Assembly: GCA_937920555.1 (NCBI GenBank) | Contig: CAKZTM010000047.1 | Coordinates: 1 to 64,000 of the forward strand | Reading direction: 5' to 3' | Length of the DNA: 64,000 nucleotides | Source: an uncultured Paracoccaceae bacterium | GTDB taxonomy: Bacteria; Pseudomonadota; Alphaproteobacteria; Rhodobacterales; Rhodobacteraceae | In this document: positions 52,915-63,278 of the stretch, one piece after another | Layout of the letters: each line of letters opens with the position of its first letter | Position numbering within the stretch: the stretch's first letter is position 1 | The notes under the pieces: model-generated | Databases searched by the model: none | The model's input: only the letters and a program-made list of their open reading frames with translations | What the model was told of the DNA's origin: nothing | Made by a program: the position numbers and the translations under genes

Positions 52915-54854
52915 GCGCGGTCACTTTGCGTGACGATGCGCATCTCTTCGCCGGGCTTGGGCATAGCCTCGCGCTGTTCTTCGATGAGCTGGTGTTGGTC
53001 TTTGGGATAAGCTGACAGAGGCGGGGTGCCCCCGTAAAGAGCTTGGAGCATCACATCGCGGGCAATGGGTGCGGCGGCGGTTGATCCACCACCGCCATGT
53101 TCCACAACCACCGAGATGGCGTAACGCGGATTATCATAGGGTGCGAAGGCCACAAAAAGCGCGTGGTCGCGGCGGTTCCAAGGAAGGTCTTTGTTGCGGG
53201 TCACGCCTGCGGCACGCTCGGCGGCTGTGATCTGGCGCACCTGACTTGTGCCGGTTTTGCCCGCCATTTTCATGCCCTCGGCCACGATCCTTGTGCGATT
53301 GGCCGTTCCGCGCCGCTCATTAGAGACCGCGTACATGCCTTGCCGCACCAGATTGAGGCTTGATTGACTGATGCCCAAATCCTCGGGTTCAGCAAGGCTG
53401 ACCGGTTTGCTGTCGATGGAGCGCACAAGTCGCGGCACAATCACTTTGCCCGAGGCAATTCGCGCCGCCATCACCCCAAGTTGCAAGGGTGACGCCAGCA
53501 CAAAGCCCTGACCAATGCCGGAATTGAAGGTGTCGCCAACCAACCATTGTTCGTCATGGATCGCCTGTTTCCAAGCACGTGTGGGCGTCAACCCCTCAGA
53601 GATCGCGGGCATCGGCAAGTCATGTCTGACTCCGATGCCAAGTTTGCGCGCCATCTCGGTGATCCGATCAATGCCGACACGCCGTGCGGTTTCGTAGTAA
53701 AATACGTCGCAGGAGAACTTTAGACTGTCGTGCAAATTGACATGTCCATGTCCGCCGCGGCGCCAACAGTGGAAGCGCCGCCGACCCAGTTGAAGGTGAC
53801 CCGGACACCAAAATGTTTCGGAAGGGTCCAACTCACCGGCCTCTAGAGCGGCCAAGGCCACCACCATCTTGAAGGTGGAACCGGGCGGGTAGGCCCCCGA
53901 TACGGCCTTGTTGTAAAGTGGGCGATATTCATTGGTGTTGAGTTGGTTATACTCGCTGCCCGAGATCCCCAGCACGAAAGAGTTGGGATCAAAGCTCGGC
54001 GAGGAGGCAAGTGCCATCACATCGCCGGTCTTTGTGTCAATGACCGACACGGCCGCACTTTCCCCAAACAGCCTGCGGTTGGTGTAGTTTTGCAGGTCCA
54101 TATCCACCGTTAGCTGGACATCGGCCCCTTCAACCCCGTCCACCCGGCTCAGCTCGCGCATCACCCGGCCCAGCGAGTTAATCTCGATCCGGCTGGTGCC
54201 TGCGGAGCCGCGGAGGTCTTTCTCCATCTGCTTTTCAATCCCGGATTTGCCGATTTGGAACCGAGGGATTTGCAAGAGCGGGTCGGTGTCGTCCGTATTG
54301 GCCAGATCATAATCGCTGACCGGTCCCACATAGCCGACCACATGGGCGAAATCACTTCGTTGCGGGTAGTGGCGCGACAGGCCCACTTCGGGCAGGATGC
54401 CGGGGAGCACCGGGGCATTGGCGGAGACTTGTGAGATTTGCTCCCACGTCAGGTGGTCGATCACAGACACTGGAACGAAGCCCGGGCGTTGGCTGACATC
54501 TTTTAGAACGCGCGCGATCCTTTGTTCAGACAGCGGCACAATGTTTGCCAGTTTGCGCAAGATGGCTTCGGGATCGCGGGCCTGTTCGCGGATCATTACG
54601 ATGCGGTAGTTTTGCTTGTTTTCTGCAACCGGCTTGCCGTTTCGGTCAAACATAAGTCCGCGTGCCGGTGGGATCAGCCGAATGTTGATCCGGTTCTCTT
54701 CTGCCAGCAGCAAGAATTCGTCAGATTGCTGGATTTGCAATTGGCGCATTCGCCACCCCAACACACCTGCAACCACCAACTGTCCGCCAAGCACGAAAAG
54801 TCCACGGCGGGTTGTGCGGCTGGCAGCATCTTTGTTGGTCGATCCGTTTTTCAT
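52911..54854 (-). CDS. mrdA: penicillin-binding protein 2 (transpeptidase)
   Basis: 647 residues from ATG 54854 (4-base overlap with mreD). An N-terminal membrane anchor is followed by the pedestal domain and the transpeptidase domain with the active Ser326 in GSTFK, SCD as the SxN element and KTG in AGKTGTSQ. It cross-links peptidoglycan in elongation and activates RodA, encoded next. Confidence 0.95.
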   Translation of the reverse strand: MKNGSTNKDAASRTTRRGLFVLGGQLVVAGVLGWRMRQLQIQQSDEFLLLAEENRINIRLIPPARGLMFDRNGKPVAENKQNYRIVMIREQARDPEAILRKLANIVPLSEQRIARVLKDVSQRPGFVPVSVIDHLTWEQISQVSANAPVLPGILPEVGLSRHYPQRSDFAHVVGYVGPVSDYDLANTDDTDPLLQIPRFQIGKSGIEKQMEKDLRGSAGTSRIEINSLGRVMRELSRVDGVEGADVQLTVDMDLQNYTNRRLFGESAAVSVIDTKTGDVMALASSPSFDPNSFVLGISGSEYNQLNTNEYRPLYNKAVSGAYPPGSTFKMVVALAALEAGELDPSETFWCPGHLQLGRRRFHCWRRGGHGHVNLHDSLKFSCDVFYYETARRVGIDRITEMARKLGIGVRHDLPMPAISEGLTPTRAWKQAIHDEQWLVGDTFNSGIGQGFVLASPLQLGVMAARIASGKVIVPRLVRSIDSKPVSLAEPEDLGISQSSLNLVRQGMYAVSNERRGTANRTRIVAEGMKMAGKTGTSQVRQITAAERAAGVTRNKDLPWNRRDHALFVAFAPYDNPRYAISVVVEHGGGGSTAAAPIARDVMLQALYGGTPPLSAYPKDQHQLIEEQREAMPKPGEEMRIVTQSDRA

Positions 54855-55393
54855 GCGACGCGTCCCAATCTGGTAAAGCCACCGGGCGCTTTTGGGGCGC
54901 GGACGCGAAAGACCCAATGCAGGATCGCAACAACAATCGGGTAGGCCGCTGTCGTGCTGACGAAATAGGCCAACATTAAATTAAATGACGGGGTGGGGGA
55001 GAACGAAAGTTTCAAAAATACAAAATTCGCAAATAGAGCGGTTGCAAAGACGACTGCGGCGATCAGCCATTCGAGAATGAATATCTGCTCACGCAGGGGA
55101 ATACGTTGGCTGCGCGCAAATTCAGTGGCCATAAGTGTGATGAAAGCCCAAAGGCCCAAAGGTCGCATCAACAGGAAATCTGCCAGAAGTGACACAACAA
55201 GGATCAGGCCAATTGGCGCGGTCGAGGGACGTCGGATAACCCAGGCAAAGGCAAGGCAGAAGAAGAGGTCGGCCATGACCGGTGCCTCTGCCGACAGACC
55301 CAAGGGGAGCATATTGATCAAGGTGGTGATGAGCCCTAGAGAAATAAAAACCGAGCGACCCAGCCAAAGTGTTGAGGAGGAGACGGCCATCAA
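54851..55393 (-). CDS. mreD: rod-shape protein MreD
   Basis: 180 residues with five to six membrane helices, basic loops and no catalytic motif, as usual for MreD. It links MreC to the elongasome. Overlaps mreC and mrdA by 4 bases at each side, its normal place in the operon. Confidence 0.9.
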   Translation of the reverse strand: MMAVSSSTLWLGRSVFISLGLITTLINMLPLGLSAEAPVMADLFFCLAFAWVIRRPSTAPIGLILVVSLLADFLLMRPLGLWAFITLMATEFARSQRIPLREQIFILEWLIAAVVFATALFANFVFLKLSFSPTPSFNLMLAYFVSTTAAYPIVVAILHWVFRVRAPKAPGGFTRLGRVA

Positions 55394-56289
55394 TTGCCCC
55401 CTTGCGTTGTTGCAAAGGGCGGTAGCATCGGGCCCAGCAATTCATCGGACTGGGCGATGTTCTCCGTCGGGTTGTTGCGCAGGATGCGAATATATCGCAG
55501 GCGGCGGTAATCGGCGGACAGATCCACACGCAAGCGGCCGTCTGGGCCTTGGAACACCTGACCAATCAAAAGATCGGGGGGGAATATACCGTCGGAGCCG
55601 GAGGTCACGACCCGGTCGCCGGGGGCAACCTCTTCGATATTCTCAATGAAGTCCAAAGGGGGGCTGGCTGTATTGTCGCCGGCCACAATTGTGCGTTGTC
55701 CAAGCGGGCGAATGGTGGCGGAGACGCGGCTTGACGCGTCGGTTAGAAACAATATCCGAGCCGAGTTCAACGAAAGTCCAGACACCCGGCCGACAAGGCC
55801 AAGGCCATCCATTGCAGCGGCGCCCTCAACCACGCCGTCGCGCAGGCCGATATTGACTAGACCAGATTGGCGGAAGGGCGAGCCGCTATCGGCCAGAATT
55901 TCACCGGTCACGAAAGTGAGGCGCGGAGACAAACGTACATTGTTGAGTTCGCGCAGCCGGGCATTTTGCTGTTCCAATTGAACGGCGGCCTCGCGCCAAC
56001 CCTTCATGCGCTGCAACTCGTCACGCAGTTCTTGGTTTTGCTGGTACACGCCTGTGTAGGATTGAAAATCCTGTATCATCCGCGAGACTGAGTTGATCGG
56101 ACCAAAGCTCCAATCGATGGTCGGTACAAAGCGATCGACCAACCCCATGCGAATGCGCTCGGCACGCTGATTATCGATCCGCCAAAGCACGAAGAGAGAC
56201 AGGCATAAGAAACACATCACTCCGATGAGAATGCGTCGGGTGGTGGCCCAAAAATTCGGCTTTTGTGGTGATTGCGCCAGTGCCGTCAC
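55390..56289 (-). CDS. mreC: rod-shape protein MreC
   Basis: 299 residues. One N-terminal membrane helix (about residues 16-34), then a coiled coil (about residues 75-110, QNQELRDELQRMKGWREAAVQLEQQ) and the beta-rich periplasmic domain (VNIGLRDGVVEGAAAMDGLGLVGRV). It scaffolds PBP2 and RodA in the periplasm. Follows mreB after 63 bases. Confidence 0.95.
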   Translation of the reverse strand: MTALAQSPQKPNFWATTRRILIGVMCFLCLSLFVLWRIDNQRAERIRMGLVDRFVPTIDWSFGPINSVSRMIQDFQSYTGVYQQNQELRDELQRMKGWREAAVQLEQQNARLRELNNVRLSPRLTFVTGEILADSGSPFRQSGLVNIGLRDGVVEGAAAMDGLGLVGRVSGLSLNSARILFLTDASSRVSATIRPLGQRTIVAGDNTASPPLDFIENIEEVAPGDRVVTSGSDGIFPPDLLIGQVFQGPDGRLRVDLSADYRRLRYIRILRNNPTENIAQSDELLGPMLPPFATTQGGN

Positions 56290-56352
56290 CTCCGGGGCTA
56301 AGATTTACGCAAGATGCCTGTTATTTAATTGCTGCTGGTCAAAGATCGTCGA

Positions 56353-57399
<1,047 letters not shown>

Positions 57400-57456
57400 T
57401 TATCCTCAATCAAACGCGTGCCTTGGCACCCGGTCATTCCCTAACCCCACTCGAGG

Positions 57457-57486
57457 GTTATAATGTTGGCAAGGTATGAACGACAA
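57457..57486 (-). promoter_or_regulatory. candidate sigma-70 promoter of the mre operon
   Basis: On the minus strand a -35 TTGTCG (57481-57486) and -10 TATAAC (57457-57462) are separated by 18 bases, pointing to a start near 57450 and a 5' leader of about 57 bases before mreB. Confidence 0.5.
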
Positions 57487-57610
57487 GTGAAAGATTGGGG
57501 TGTTTTTGTGATTGTCCAATTGCAATAAATCTATCAATTTCAGGGCTCTAAATTGCCGTAAAAATTGTGGTATTTCAACATTTCGGATTTGAGGGCTCGT
57601 AGGTCGATAG

Positions 57611-57643
57611 CCCCCACGCCAAAGTTATCAACAGGCATGGGGG
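57611..57643. terminator. hairpin between leuA and mreB promoter
   Basis: CCCCCACGCC and GGCATGGGGG form a 10-bp stem (one G-T pair) with a 13-base loop, 17 bases after the leuA stop. The T-run needed for a strong terminator lies on the plus-strand side only, where no gene ends, so its use for leuA is uncertain. Confidence 0.35.
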
Positions 57644-57659
57644 AGCGTTTTTACACCGC

Positions 57660-59219
57660 TTAAGCGGACTTAGATTCTTCCGGCGGCGCGGTGCGCAGGC
57701 GTTTGACCATCAGCTTATTGAGCGCGTTGACGTAGGCCTTTGCAGATGCCACGACCGTATCAGTGTCTGCGGACTGGCCGGTTACGATCTTGCCGTCCTC
57801 CTCCATTCTCACGCTGACCGTGGCTTGCGCATCTGTGCCTTCGGTCACCGCGTGAACCTGATAGAGCTGCAAGCTGGCCGTATGTGGGACGAGCTCTTTG
57901 ATCGCATTAAAAGTGGCGTCGACAGGGCCGTCTCCGCTTGCGGTGATTTGCTGGTCTACGCCGCCCACGCCCAATGTCAGTTCGGCCGATTGCGGCGCTT
58001 GGGTTCCACACACCACCCGCAGGAATTTGACCTTGATATGATCGTCCTCTGCCTGCGCATTGCTGTCGGACATGAGGGCGATCAAGTCCTCATCGTAGAT
58101 CTCTTTCTTGCGGTCAGCGAGCGCTTTGAAGCGAACGAAAACATCCTTGAGTTGGTTGTCCCCCAAATCATAGCCGAGGTTCTCCAGCTTCGAGCGCAAA
58201 GCCGCACGGCCCGAATGTTTGCCCATGACCAGATTGGTTTCCGACAGGCCAATATCTTCGGGCCGCATGATCTCGAAATTCTCCGCGTTCTTGAGCATGC
58301 CGTCTTGGTGAATCCCGCTCTCATGGGCAAAGGCGTTCTTGCCGACAATGGCTTTGTTGTACTGAACTGCAAAGCCAGAGACAGTGGCCACCTTCCGGCT
58401 AATCGCCATGATCTTCGTGGTGTCGATATCGGTCCGGTAGGGCATGATATCATTACGCACTTTCATCGCCATGACCACTTCTTCAAGGGCGGTATTGCCT
58501 GCCCGTTCGCCAAGGCCGTTGATGGTGCATTCAATCTGACGTGCGCCTGCCTCGACCGCCGCCAGTGAATTGGCCGTGGCCATGCCAAGATCATTGTGAC
58601 AATGGGTGGCGAAGATAACCTCATCTGCGCCCGGCACGCGGTCAATCAGCATGCGAATGATCTCCGCGCTTTCGCGTGGGGCGGTATAGCCGACCGTGTC
58701 CGGGATATTGATCGTGGTCGCACCCGCCTTGATGGCAATCTCGACGGTCCGGCAGAGATAATCGGCTTCCGTCCTTGTGGCATCCATGGGGGACCACTGT
58801 ACGTTGTCGCAAAGATTGCGCGCCCGCGTGACAGATGTGTGGATCACATCGGCCATCTCGTCCTTGGTCAGGCCGGGAATGTCGCGGTGAAGCGGGGAGG
58901 TCCCGATGAAGGTATGAATGCGTGGCCGGGCGCAGTTCTTTACAGCCTCCCAACAGCGATCAATATCGGCGTCCTTGGCCCGCGCAAGACCGCAAATCAC
59001 AGCATTGGGCGCGGCTTTGGCGATCTCTGTGACCGCCTCAAAATCGCCTTCGGAGGCTATGGGGAAACCAGCCTCGATAATATCGACCCCCATTTCATCG
59101 AGCATCGAGGCAATCTCGATCTTCTCAGACAAGGTCATGGTGGCGCCGGGCGATTGTTCGCCATCGCGCAATGTTGTGTCAAATATCAGGACGCGGTCCT
59201 GTTTGGATATATCGGTCAT
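57660..59219 (-). CDS. leuA: 2-isopropylmalate synthase
   Basis: 519 residues. The HMGL-like catalytic barrel has FDTTLRDGEQSPGATM at the start, the metal-binding ATHCHNDLGMATANSLAAVEAGA segment and GERAGNTALEEVVMAM; the C-terminal LeuA dimer domain (about residues 385-500) binds leucine for feedback inhibition. It condenses acetyl-CoA with 2-oxoisovalerate, the first step of leucine synthesis. An AAGGA ribosome-binding site sits 7 bases upstream. It is preceded by a leucine-rich leader ORF and hairpins. Confidence 0.96.
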   Translation of the reverse strand: MTDISKQDRVLIFDTTLRDGEQSPGATMTLSEKIEIASMLDEMGVDIIEAGFPIASEGDFEAVTEIAKAAPNAVICGLARAKDADIDRCWEAVKNCARPRIHTFIGTSPLHRDIPGLTKDEMADVIHTSVTRARNLCDNVQWSPMDATRTEADYLCRTVEIAIKAGATTINIPDTVGYTAPRESAEIIRMLIDRVPGADEVIFATHCHNDLGMATANSLAAVEAGARQIECTINGLGERAGNTALEEVVMAMKVRNDIMPYRTDIDTTKIMAISRKVATVSGFAVQYNKAIVGKNAFAHESGIHQDGMLKNAENFEIMRPEDIGLSETNLVMGKHSGRAALRSKLENLGYDLGDNQLKDVFVRFKALADRKKEIYDEDLIALMSDSNAQAEDDHIKVKFLRVVCGTQAPQSAELTLGVGGVDQQITASGDGPVDATFNAIKELVPHTASLQLYQVHAVTEGTDAQATVSVRMEEDGKIVTGQSADTDTVVASAKAYVNALNKLMVKRLRTAPPEESKSA

Positions 59220-59247
59220 TTGGAAATCCTTAGCTTTGGTGTGATGT

Positions 59248-59299
59248 GGCGCGGTGTCTCCTCTGAGCGCACGCGCCGATCTCTCAGCGCGCTCAGAGG
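59248..59299 (-). promoter_or_regulatory. candidate leuA attenuator hairpins
   Basis: Two alternative stems in the leuA leader RNA: CCUCUGAGCGC (59299-59289) with GCGCUCAGAGG (59270-59260), and GGCGCG (59277-59272) with CGCGCC (59253-59248). The first begins in the last codons of leuL, so a ribosome finishing the leader would block it. Neither stem is followed by a T-run, so control may act by Rho or by translation of leuA. Confidence 0.55.
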
Positions 59300-59364
59300 C
59301 TGCTAAGGAGTAGGCCGATCAGGGCTGCCCGACATGGGGCTTTATCTGCACCAATGCAAATCAT
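59293..59364 (-). CDS. leuL: leuA leader peptide, leucine-rich
   Basis: A 23-codon ORF from ATG 59364 to TGA 59293-59295 whose end reads ALIGLLLSSL, with five Leu codons in the last nine, three of them consecutive (CTA CTC CTT). The TGA lies within the first hairpin arm. A TATAAC -10 lies just before the ATG, so the leader may begin at or next to the start codon. Ribosome stalling at Leu codons when leucine is scarce is the expected signal. It is too short for usual gene calling. Confidence 0.72.
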   Translation of the reverse strand: MICIGADKAPCRAALIGLLLSSL

Positions 59365-59370
59365 GAGGCC

Positions 59371-59376
59371 GTTATA
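59371..59376 (-). promoter_or_regulatory. -10 element of leuL-leuA
   Basis: TATAAC on the minus strand, 6 bases before the leuL ATG, would place the transcription start at or very near the ATG, as in leaderless trpL of rhizobia. The -35 region is not convincing. Confidence 0.4.
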
Positions 59377-59446
59377 GCGCGATTTTGGCAGAGATAAAGA
59401 GGGTTTTTGGACTGGAATTCGGTGCGTGATGCGCCAAGTTAGGGTC

Positions 59447-60112
59447 ATGACATATGATAGTGCTTTGATAATCGGTGCATCGGGTGGGATTGGTTCGGCT
59501 TTGGCCCAAACCGTTGATGCGACAAACGTGACCACCCTGTCGCGGTCCGAAGACGGGTTTGATATCACCAATGAGGCGTCGATTGCTGGATTTGCCGAAA
59601 GTTTGCCGGGACCGTTTGATTTGATTTTCGATGCGACCGGGGCCTTGGAGATCTCGGGCGTTGGGCCGGAAAAGTCGTTTGGCGCTATCACCCCCGAGGC
59701 CATGGCGCAGCAATTTGCAGTCAATGCGATTGGGCCTGCTTTAATCTTCAAGCACTTCAAGGACCATCTGCCCAGAGACCGGCGTAGTTTAATGGTTACC
59801 TTGTCCGCGCGGGTTGGCTCCATCGGGGATAACAGGTTGGGTGGTTGGGTGTCTTACCGCGCTGCCAAAGCGGCATTGAACCAAATCGTCAAGACCGCAA
59901 GCATCGAGTTGAGCCGGACCCACAAACAGGCGATTTGTGCAGCACTTCACCCCGGAACGGTTCGCACGCCCTTGACGGAAAAATATGTGGGTGCGCATCC
60001 GGCGGTCTCTACAGAGGAAGCCGCACATAATTTATTGATTGTGATGAACGGGTTGAGTGTGAAAAACACTGGCGGTTTTTTCGATTGGCAAGGCGAGCGG
60101 GTCGTTTGGTGA
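59447..60112 (+). CDS. SDR-family protein, C-factor-like
   Basis: 221 residues from the ATG at 59447 (an in-frame ATG 7 codons upstream is possible). Rossmann motif IIGASGGIGSAL; catalytic YRAAK in WVSYRAAKAALNQIVKT; short central region as in the C-factor/CsgA-like SDR group. It is divergent from leuL-leuA and translationally coupled (GTGA) to the photolyase gene. Substrate unknown. Confidence 0.85.
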   Translation: MTYDSALIIGASGGIGSALAQTVDATNVTTLSRSEDGFDITNEASIAGFAESLPGPFDLIFDATGALEISGVGPEKSFGAITPEAMAQQFAVNAIGPALIFKHFKDHLPRDRRSLMVTLSARVGSIGDNRLGGWVSYRAAKAALNQIVKTASIELSRTHKQAICAALHPGTVRTPLTEKYVGAHPAVSTEEAAHNLLIVMNGLSVKNTGGFFDWQGERVVW

Positions 60113-61626
60113 CACGAATTGTCTTGGTATTGGGAGATCAGCTTTCGCCCCAGCTTTCAGCACTGAGAGCTGCGGATAAGGCGTCGGACATTGTCTTGAT
60201 GGCTGAGGTTATGGGGGAGGCCACTTATGTAGGGCATCATCCCAAAAAGATCGCTTTGCTTTTTGCGGCAATGCGAAAGTTTGCAGGTGAACTTGTTCAA
60301 GCTGGCTGGACCGTCGATTATATCAGGTTAAACGATACGGAAAATTCCGGTTCGCTGATTGGTGAGATCGAACGGGCAATGGCGCGCCATAATGCCGCGG
60401 ATGTTGTGTCGACACTGGCTGGCGAATGGCGGGTGCGTGATGAAATCGCACAAGCGTCAGATGCGCTGCCCGATGACCGGTTTGTTGCGACTGAAGAGGA
60501 ATTTGCGAAATGGGCTGAGGGCCGCAAGGAGCTGCGCATGGAGTTCTTTTATCGCAACATGCGGCGCAAGACCGGGCTTTTGATGGACGGCGATAGGCCG
60601 ATCGGTGGCAAATGGAACTTTGATGCGGACAATCGAAAAGCCGCTGCTCCTGACTTGTTCATGCCGGCTCCATTGCGCCATCCGCCGGATGAAATCACTC
60701 GGGATGTTCTTGACCTTGTGACGGAGCGCTTCGGTGATCACTTTGGCGATTTGGAGCCCTTTTGGTTCGCTACAGACAGAAGCGGTGCAGAGGCGGCGGC
60801 CACGCATTTCATTGAGCACGCCTTACCGAAATTTGGTGATTATCAGGATGCCATGCTGTCGGGTGAGCATTTTCTCTACCATTCGGTTGTGTCGATTTAC
60901 CTAAATATTGGGCTTTTGGAGCCGCTACATTTATGCGCGATGGCCGAGCGGGCCTATCATCAGGGCGATGCGCCACTCAATGCGGTGGAAGGGTTTATTC
61001 GGCAAATCATCGGCTGGCGGGAGTATATTCGGGGCATCTACTTTTGGTCTGGCCGGGATTACACACAGTCGAATTTTTTGGGCGCCTCTCGGGACTTGCC
61101 AGGATTTTATTGGACTGCTGATACTGACATGGCCTGTGTACGGGAAGCGGTTTCGCAAACGAAATCAGAGGCCTACGCGCATCACATCCAACGGCTTATG
61201 GTTACTGGTAATTTTGCGATGATCGCCGGGGTTGCGCCTGCGCATGTGCATGAATGGTATTTGGCGGTTTACGCGGATGCGTTTGAGTGGGTTGAGGCCC
61301 CCAATGTCATCGGCATGAGCCAGTTTGCCGATGGGGGTGTTTTGGCGTCCAAGCCCTACGCAAGCTCGGGGGCGTATATCAACCGAATGTCGGATTATTG
61401 TGGCTCTTGCCACTATGTTGTCACCGACCGAACGGGCGAAAAAGCGTGCCCTTTCAATGCGTTATACTGGGATTTTCTGGACCGGAACCGTCCTAAACTT
61501 GGGAAAAACCAACGGCTGGGTCTGGCCTATCGAAATTGGGACCGTATGGATGGTGAAGATCAGGACGCCCTGAGAACAAAGGCGGCGGAGACGTTAGGCG
61601 CGCTGGACCGCGGCGACCGGATTTAG
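60109..61626 (+). CDS. phrB: iron-sulphur (6-4) photolyase, PhrB/CryB type
   Basis: 505 residues from a GTG that overlaps the SDR stop (GTGA). It belongs to the FeS-BCP photolyase group: four cysteines at 343, 431, 434 and 447 have exactly the spacing (88, 3, 13) of the [4Fe-4S] ligands of Agrobacterium PhrB, and GWREYIRGIYFWSGRDY and NFAMIAGVAPAHVHEWYL line the FAD site. It repairs (6-4) photoproducts with blue light; the Rhodobacter relative CryB has also been linked to light signalling. Its stop shares bases with the convergent MORN gene stop. Confidence 0.92.
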   Translation: MTRIVLVLGDQLSPQLSALRAADKASDIVLMAEVMGEATYVGHHPKKIALLFAAMRKFAGELVQAGWTVDYIRLNDTENSGSLIGEIERAMARHNAADVVSTLAGEWRVRDEIAQASDALPDDRFVATEEEFAKWAEGRKELRMEFFYRNMRRKTGLLMDGDRPIGGKWNFDADNRKAAAPDLFMPAPLRHPPDEITRDVLDLVTERFGDHFGDLEPFWFATDRSGAEAAATHFIEHALPKFGDYQDAMLSGEHFLYHSVVSIYLNIGLLEPLHLCAMAERAYHQGDAPLNAVEGFIRQIIGWREYIRGIYFWSGRDYTQSNFLGASRDLPGFYWTADTDMACVREAVSQTKSEAYAHHIQRLMVTGNFAMIAGVAPAHVHEWYLAVYADAFEWVEAPNVIGMSQFADGGVLASKPYASSGAYINRMSDYCGSCHYVVTDRTGEKACPFNALYWDFLDRNRPKLGKNQRLGLAYRNWDRMDGEDQDALRTKAAETLGALDRGDRI

Positions 61627-63077
61627 TTCTCAGATGCGGCCGCCTCGGCCTCGGCAGCGGCGGCTTCCTCTTCAGTTGCCTGTCTGCCATTGGCCCAGAA
61701 GCCGTCATATTCTTCGCCATTAGCGTATTTCATAAGCCCCGTGCCTTGGCGCTGACCTTTTCGGAATTCGCCTTCATACACATCGCCATTGGGATAGGTG
61801 GCGACGCCTTTTCCGTCGATCTCACCGGTGCTCCAAGAGCCATCATAGACAAAGCCGTCGGGCATGGTGATTGTACCATCGCCATCACGTTGGCCATTCA
61901 CAAATGTGCCTTCATAAATGGTGCCGTCGGCATATGTTGCGGTCCCTGTACCGTGGCGCAAACCATTTTCCCACGCGCCCGTGTATTTATAACCGTCGCC
62001 ATAAGTCATAGTGCCAACGCCGTGATTTTTGGCGTTTTTGAACTCGCCCTCGTAAACGAGACCATTGTCGTATCTGGCCAGACCGCTTCCTTCGATCACG
62101 CCGTTGCGCCAATCCCCTTCATAGGAGGAGCCGTCAGTGTAGGTGATTTTTCCGACCCCTTGGGCCACATCATTGAGAAATTCACCCTCATAAACAGAGC
62201 CGTCTGCATAGGTCACTTTACCTGTGCCCTGAATGCGGCCTTCGACCCATTCGCCTTCGTATTTATAGCCGTCCGCACCGGTGAACGTGCCTGTGCCGTG
62301 GCGCTGGTCGTCTTTGAATTCGCCCACATAGATATCGCCATTGGCGTAAGTTGCGGTACCCGAACCTTCACGGCGGCCATTGACCAATGTGCCCTCATAG
62401 CGATCGCCATTGCCATGGGTCAGCACGCCTGTGCCGTTGATCTGTCCCCCCGCCCAAGCGCCGGTATAGATCAGCCCGTCGGGCATAGTCAGTGTTCCTT
62501 GGCCTTCGCGCACGCCCGACTTGATGGCACCTTCGTAGACGGCACCGTCGGCATAAGTGATCTTACCTTTGCCCTCTTTGGTACCTGCGACCCAATCGCC
62601 CTCATAGCGGTAGCCGGTCGATGAGGTCATAACCCCAAAGCCGTCATGGACCGCGTCTTTGAACGCGCCTTCATAGGTTACGCCATTGGCATAGACCGCC
62701 ACGCCTGTGCCCGCGATTTTGCCGTCCAGCCAGTCACCCTCATAGGTGCCGCCATCGGAGAATGTGATTTTGCCTTTGCCCTCGGGGCGACCATTGGCAA
62801 ATGTCCCCTCATAGACCGAACCGTTGGGGAATTTCGCAACGCCAGTGCCTTCAATGCGCCCATCCACCCATTCGCCAACATATTCGTAGCCATTGGGCAG
62901 AGTGTATTTGCCTTGTCCGTGCTGTTTGCCGTCCTTGAATTCACCTTCGTAAATTCCGCCGGTGTCATATTGCTTTGTTTCAACTGTGGTTTCCGATTGC
63001 GCGAAGGCCGGTCCCGCGAGTCCAAGGGCTACAACTGTCGCGAATGCTATGCGTGTGTGTGAAGATATGCTTGTCAC
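61623..63077 (-). CDS. MORN-repeat protein, exported, 19 repeats
   Basis: 484 residues from a GTG at 63077 with AGGGTGG upstream; a longer ORF from 63182 is possible but adds no recognisable sequence. A signal peptide ends at PAFAQ, followed by 19 tandem 23-residue MORN units (Y-E-G-x-F/W, then G-x-G-x-G). The last residue of successive units alternates F and W, giving 46-residue pairs, except at units 7-10. It is probably periplasmic or surface-exposed, and could bind lipids or partners. The final 15 residues are Ala/Glu-rich. Confidence 0.85.
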   Translation of the reverse strand: MTSISSHTRIAFATVVALGLAGPAFAQSETTVETKQYDTGGIYEGEFKDGKQHGQGKYTLPNGYEYVGEWVDGRIEGTGVAKFPNGSVYEGTFANGRPEGKGKITFSDGGTYEGDWLDGKIAGTGVAVYANGVTYEGAFKDAVHDGFGVMTSSTGYRYEGDWVAGTKEGKGKITYADGAVYEGAIKSGVREGQGTLTMPDGLIYTGAWAGGQINGTGVLTHGNGDRYEGTLVNGRREGSGTATYANGDIYVGEFKDDQRHGTGTFTGADGYKYEGEWVEGRIQGTGKVTYADGSVYEGEFLNDVAQGVGKITYTDGSSYEGDWRNGVIEGSGLARYDNGLVYEGEFKNAKNHGVGTMTYGDGYKYTGAWENGLRHGTGTATYADGTIYEGTFVNGQRDGDGTITMPDGFVYDGSWSTGEIDGKGVATYPNGDVYEGEFRKGQRQGTGLMKYANGEEYDGFWANGRQATEEEAAAAEAEAAASEN

Positions 63078-63278
63078 GTTGCCCACCCTGCGTGCCCTTT
63101 GGGGCGTACAGGTCCCTCTGCGCTGTTTCTCGTTGCAGCGAATGTAGTGAGTTGCGCGGCTATGCTCAACGCTTTTTTCCACCCCAGATTTGTGGTTTAG
63201 ATTTGGTGATCTTACTTGTGGGCATGATGCTTCTCCCGTAACCCTTCGGGAGTGTCTTTAGGCTTCGGAGTTACGGGT

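Noticed and set aside
57611-57643. Strong leuA terminator
   Set aside because: The stem is good but the T-run lies on the plus-strand side, wrong for leuA; kept only as a low-confidence hairpin.
61650-63000. Tandem DNA repeat suggesting a satellite or CRISPR-like array
   Set aside because: The periodicity is that of MORN codons within one open frame; units are divergent and there are no spacers.
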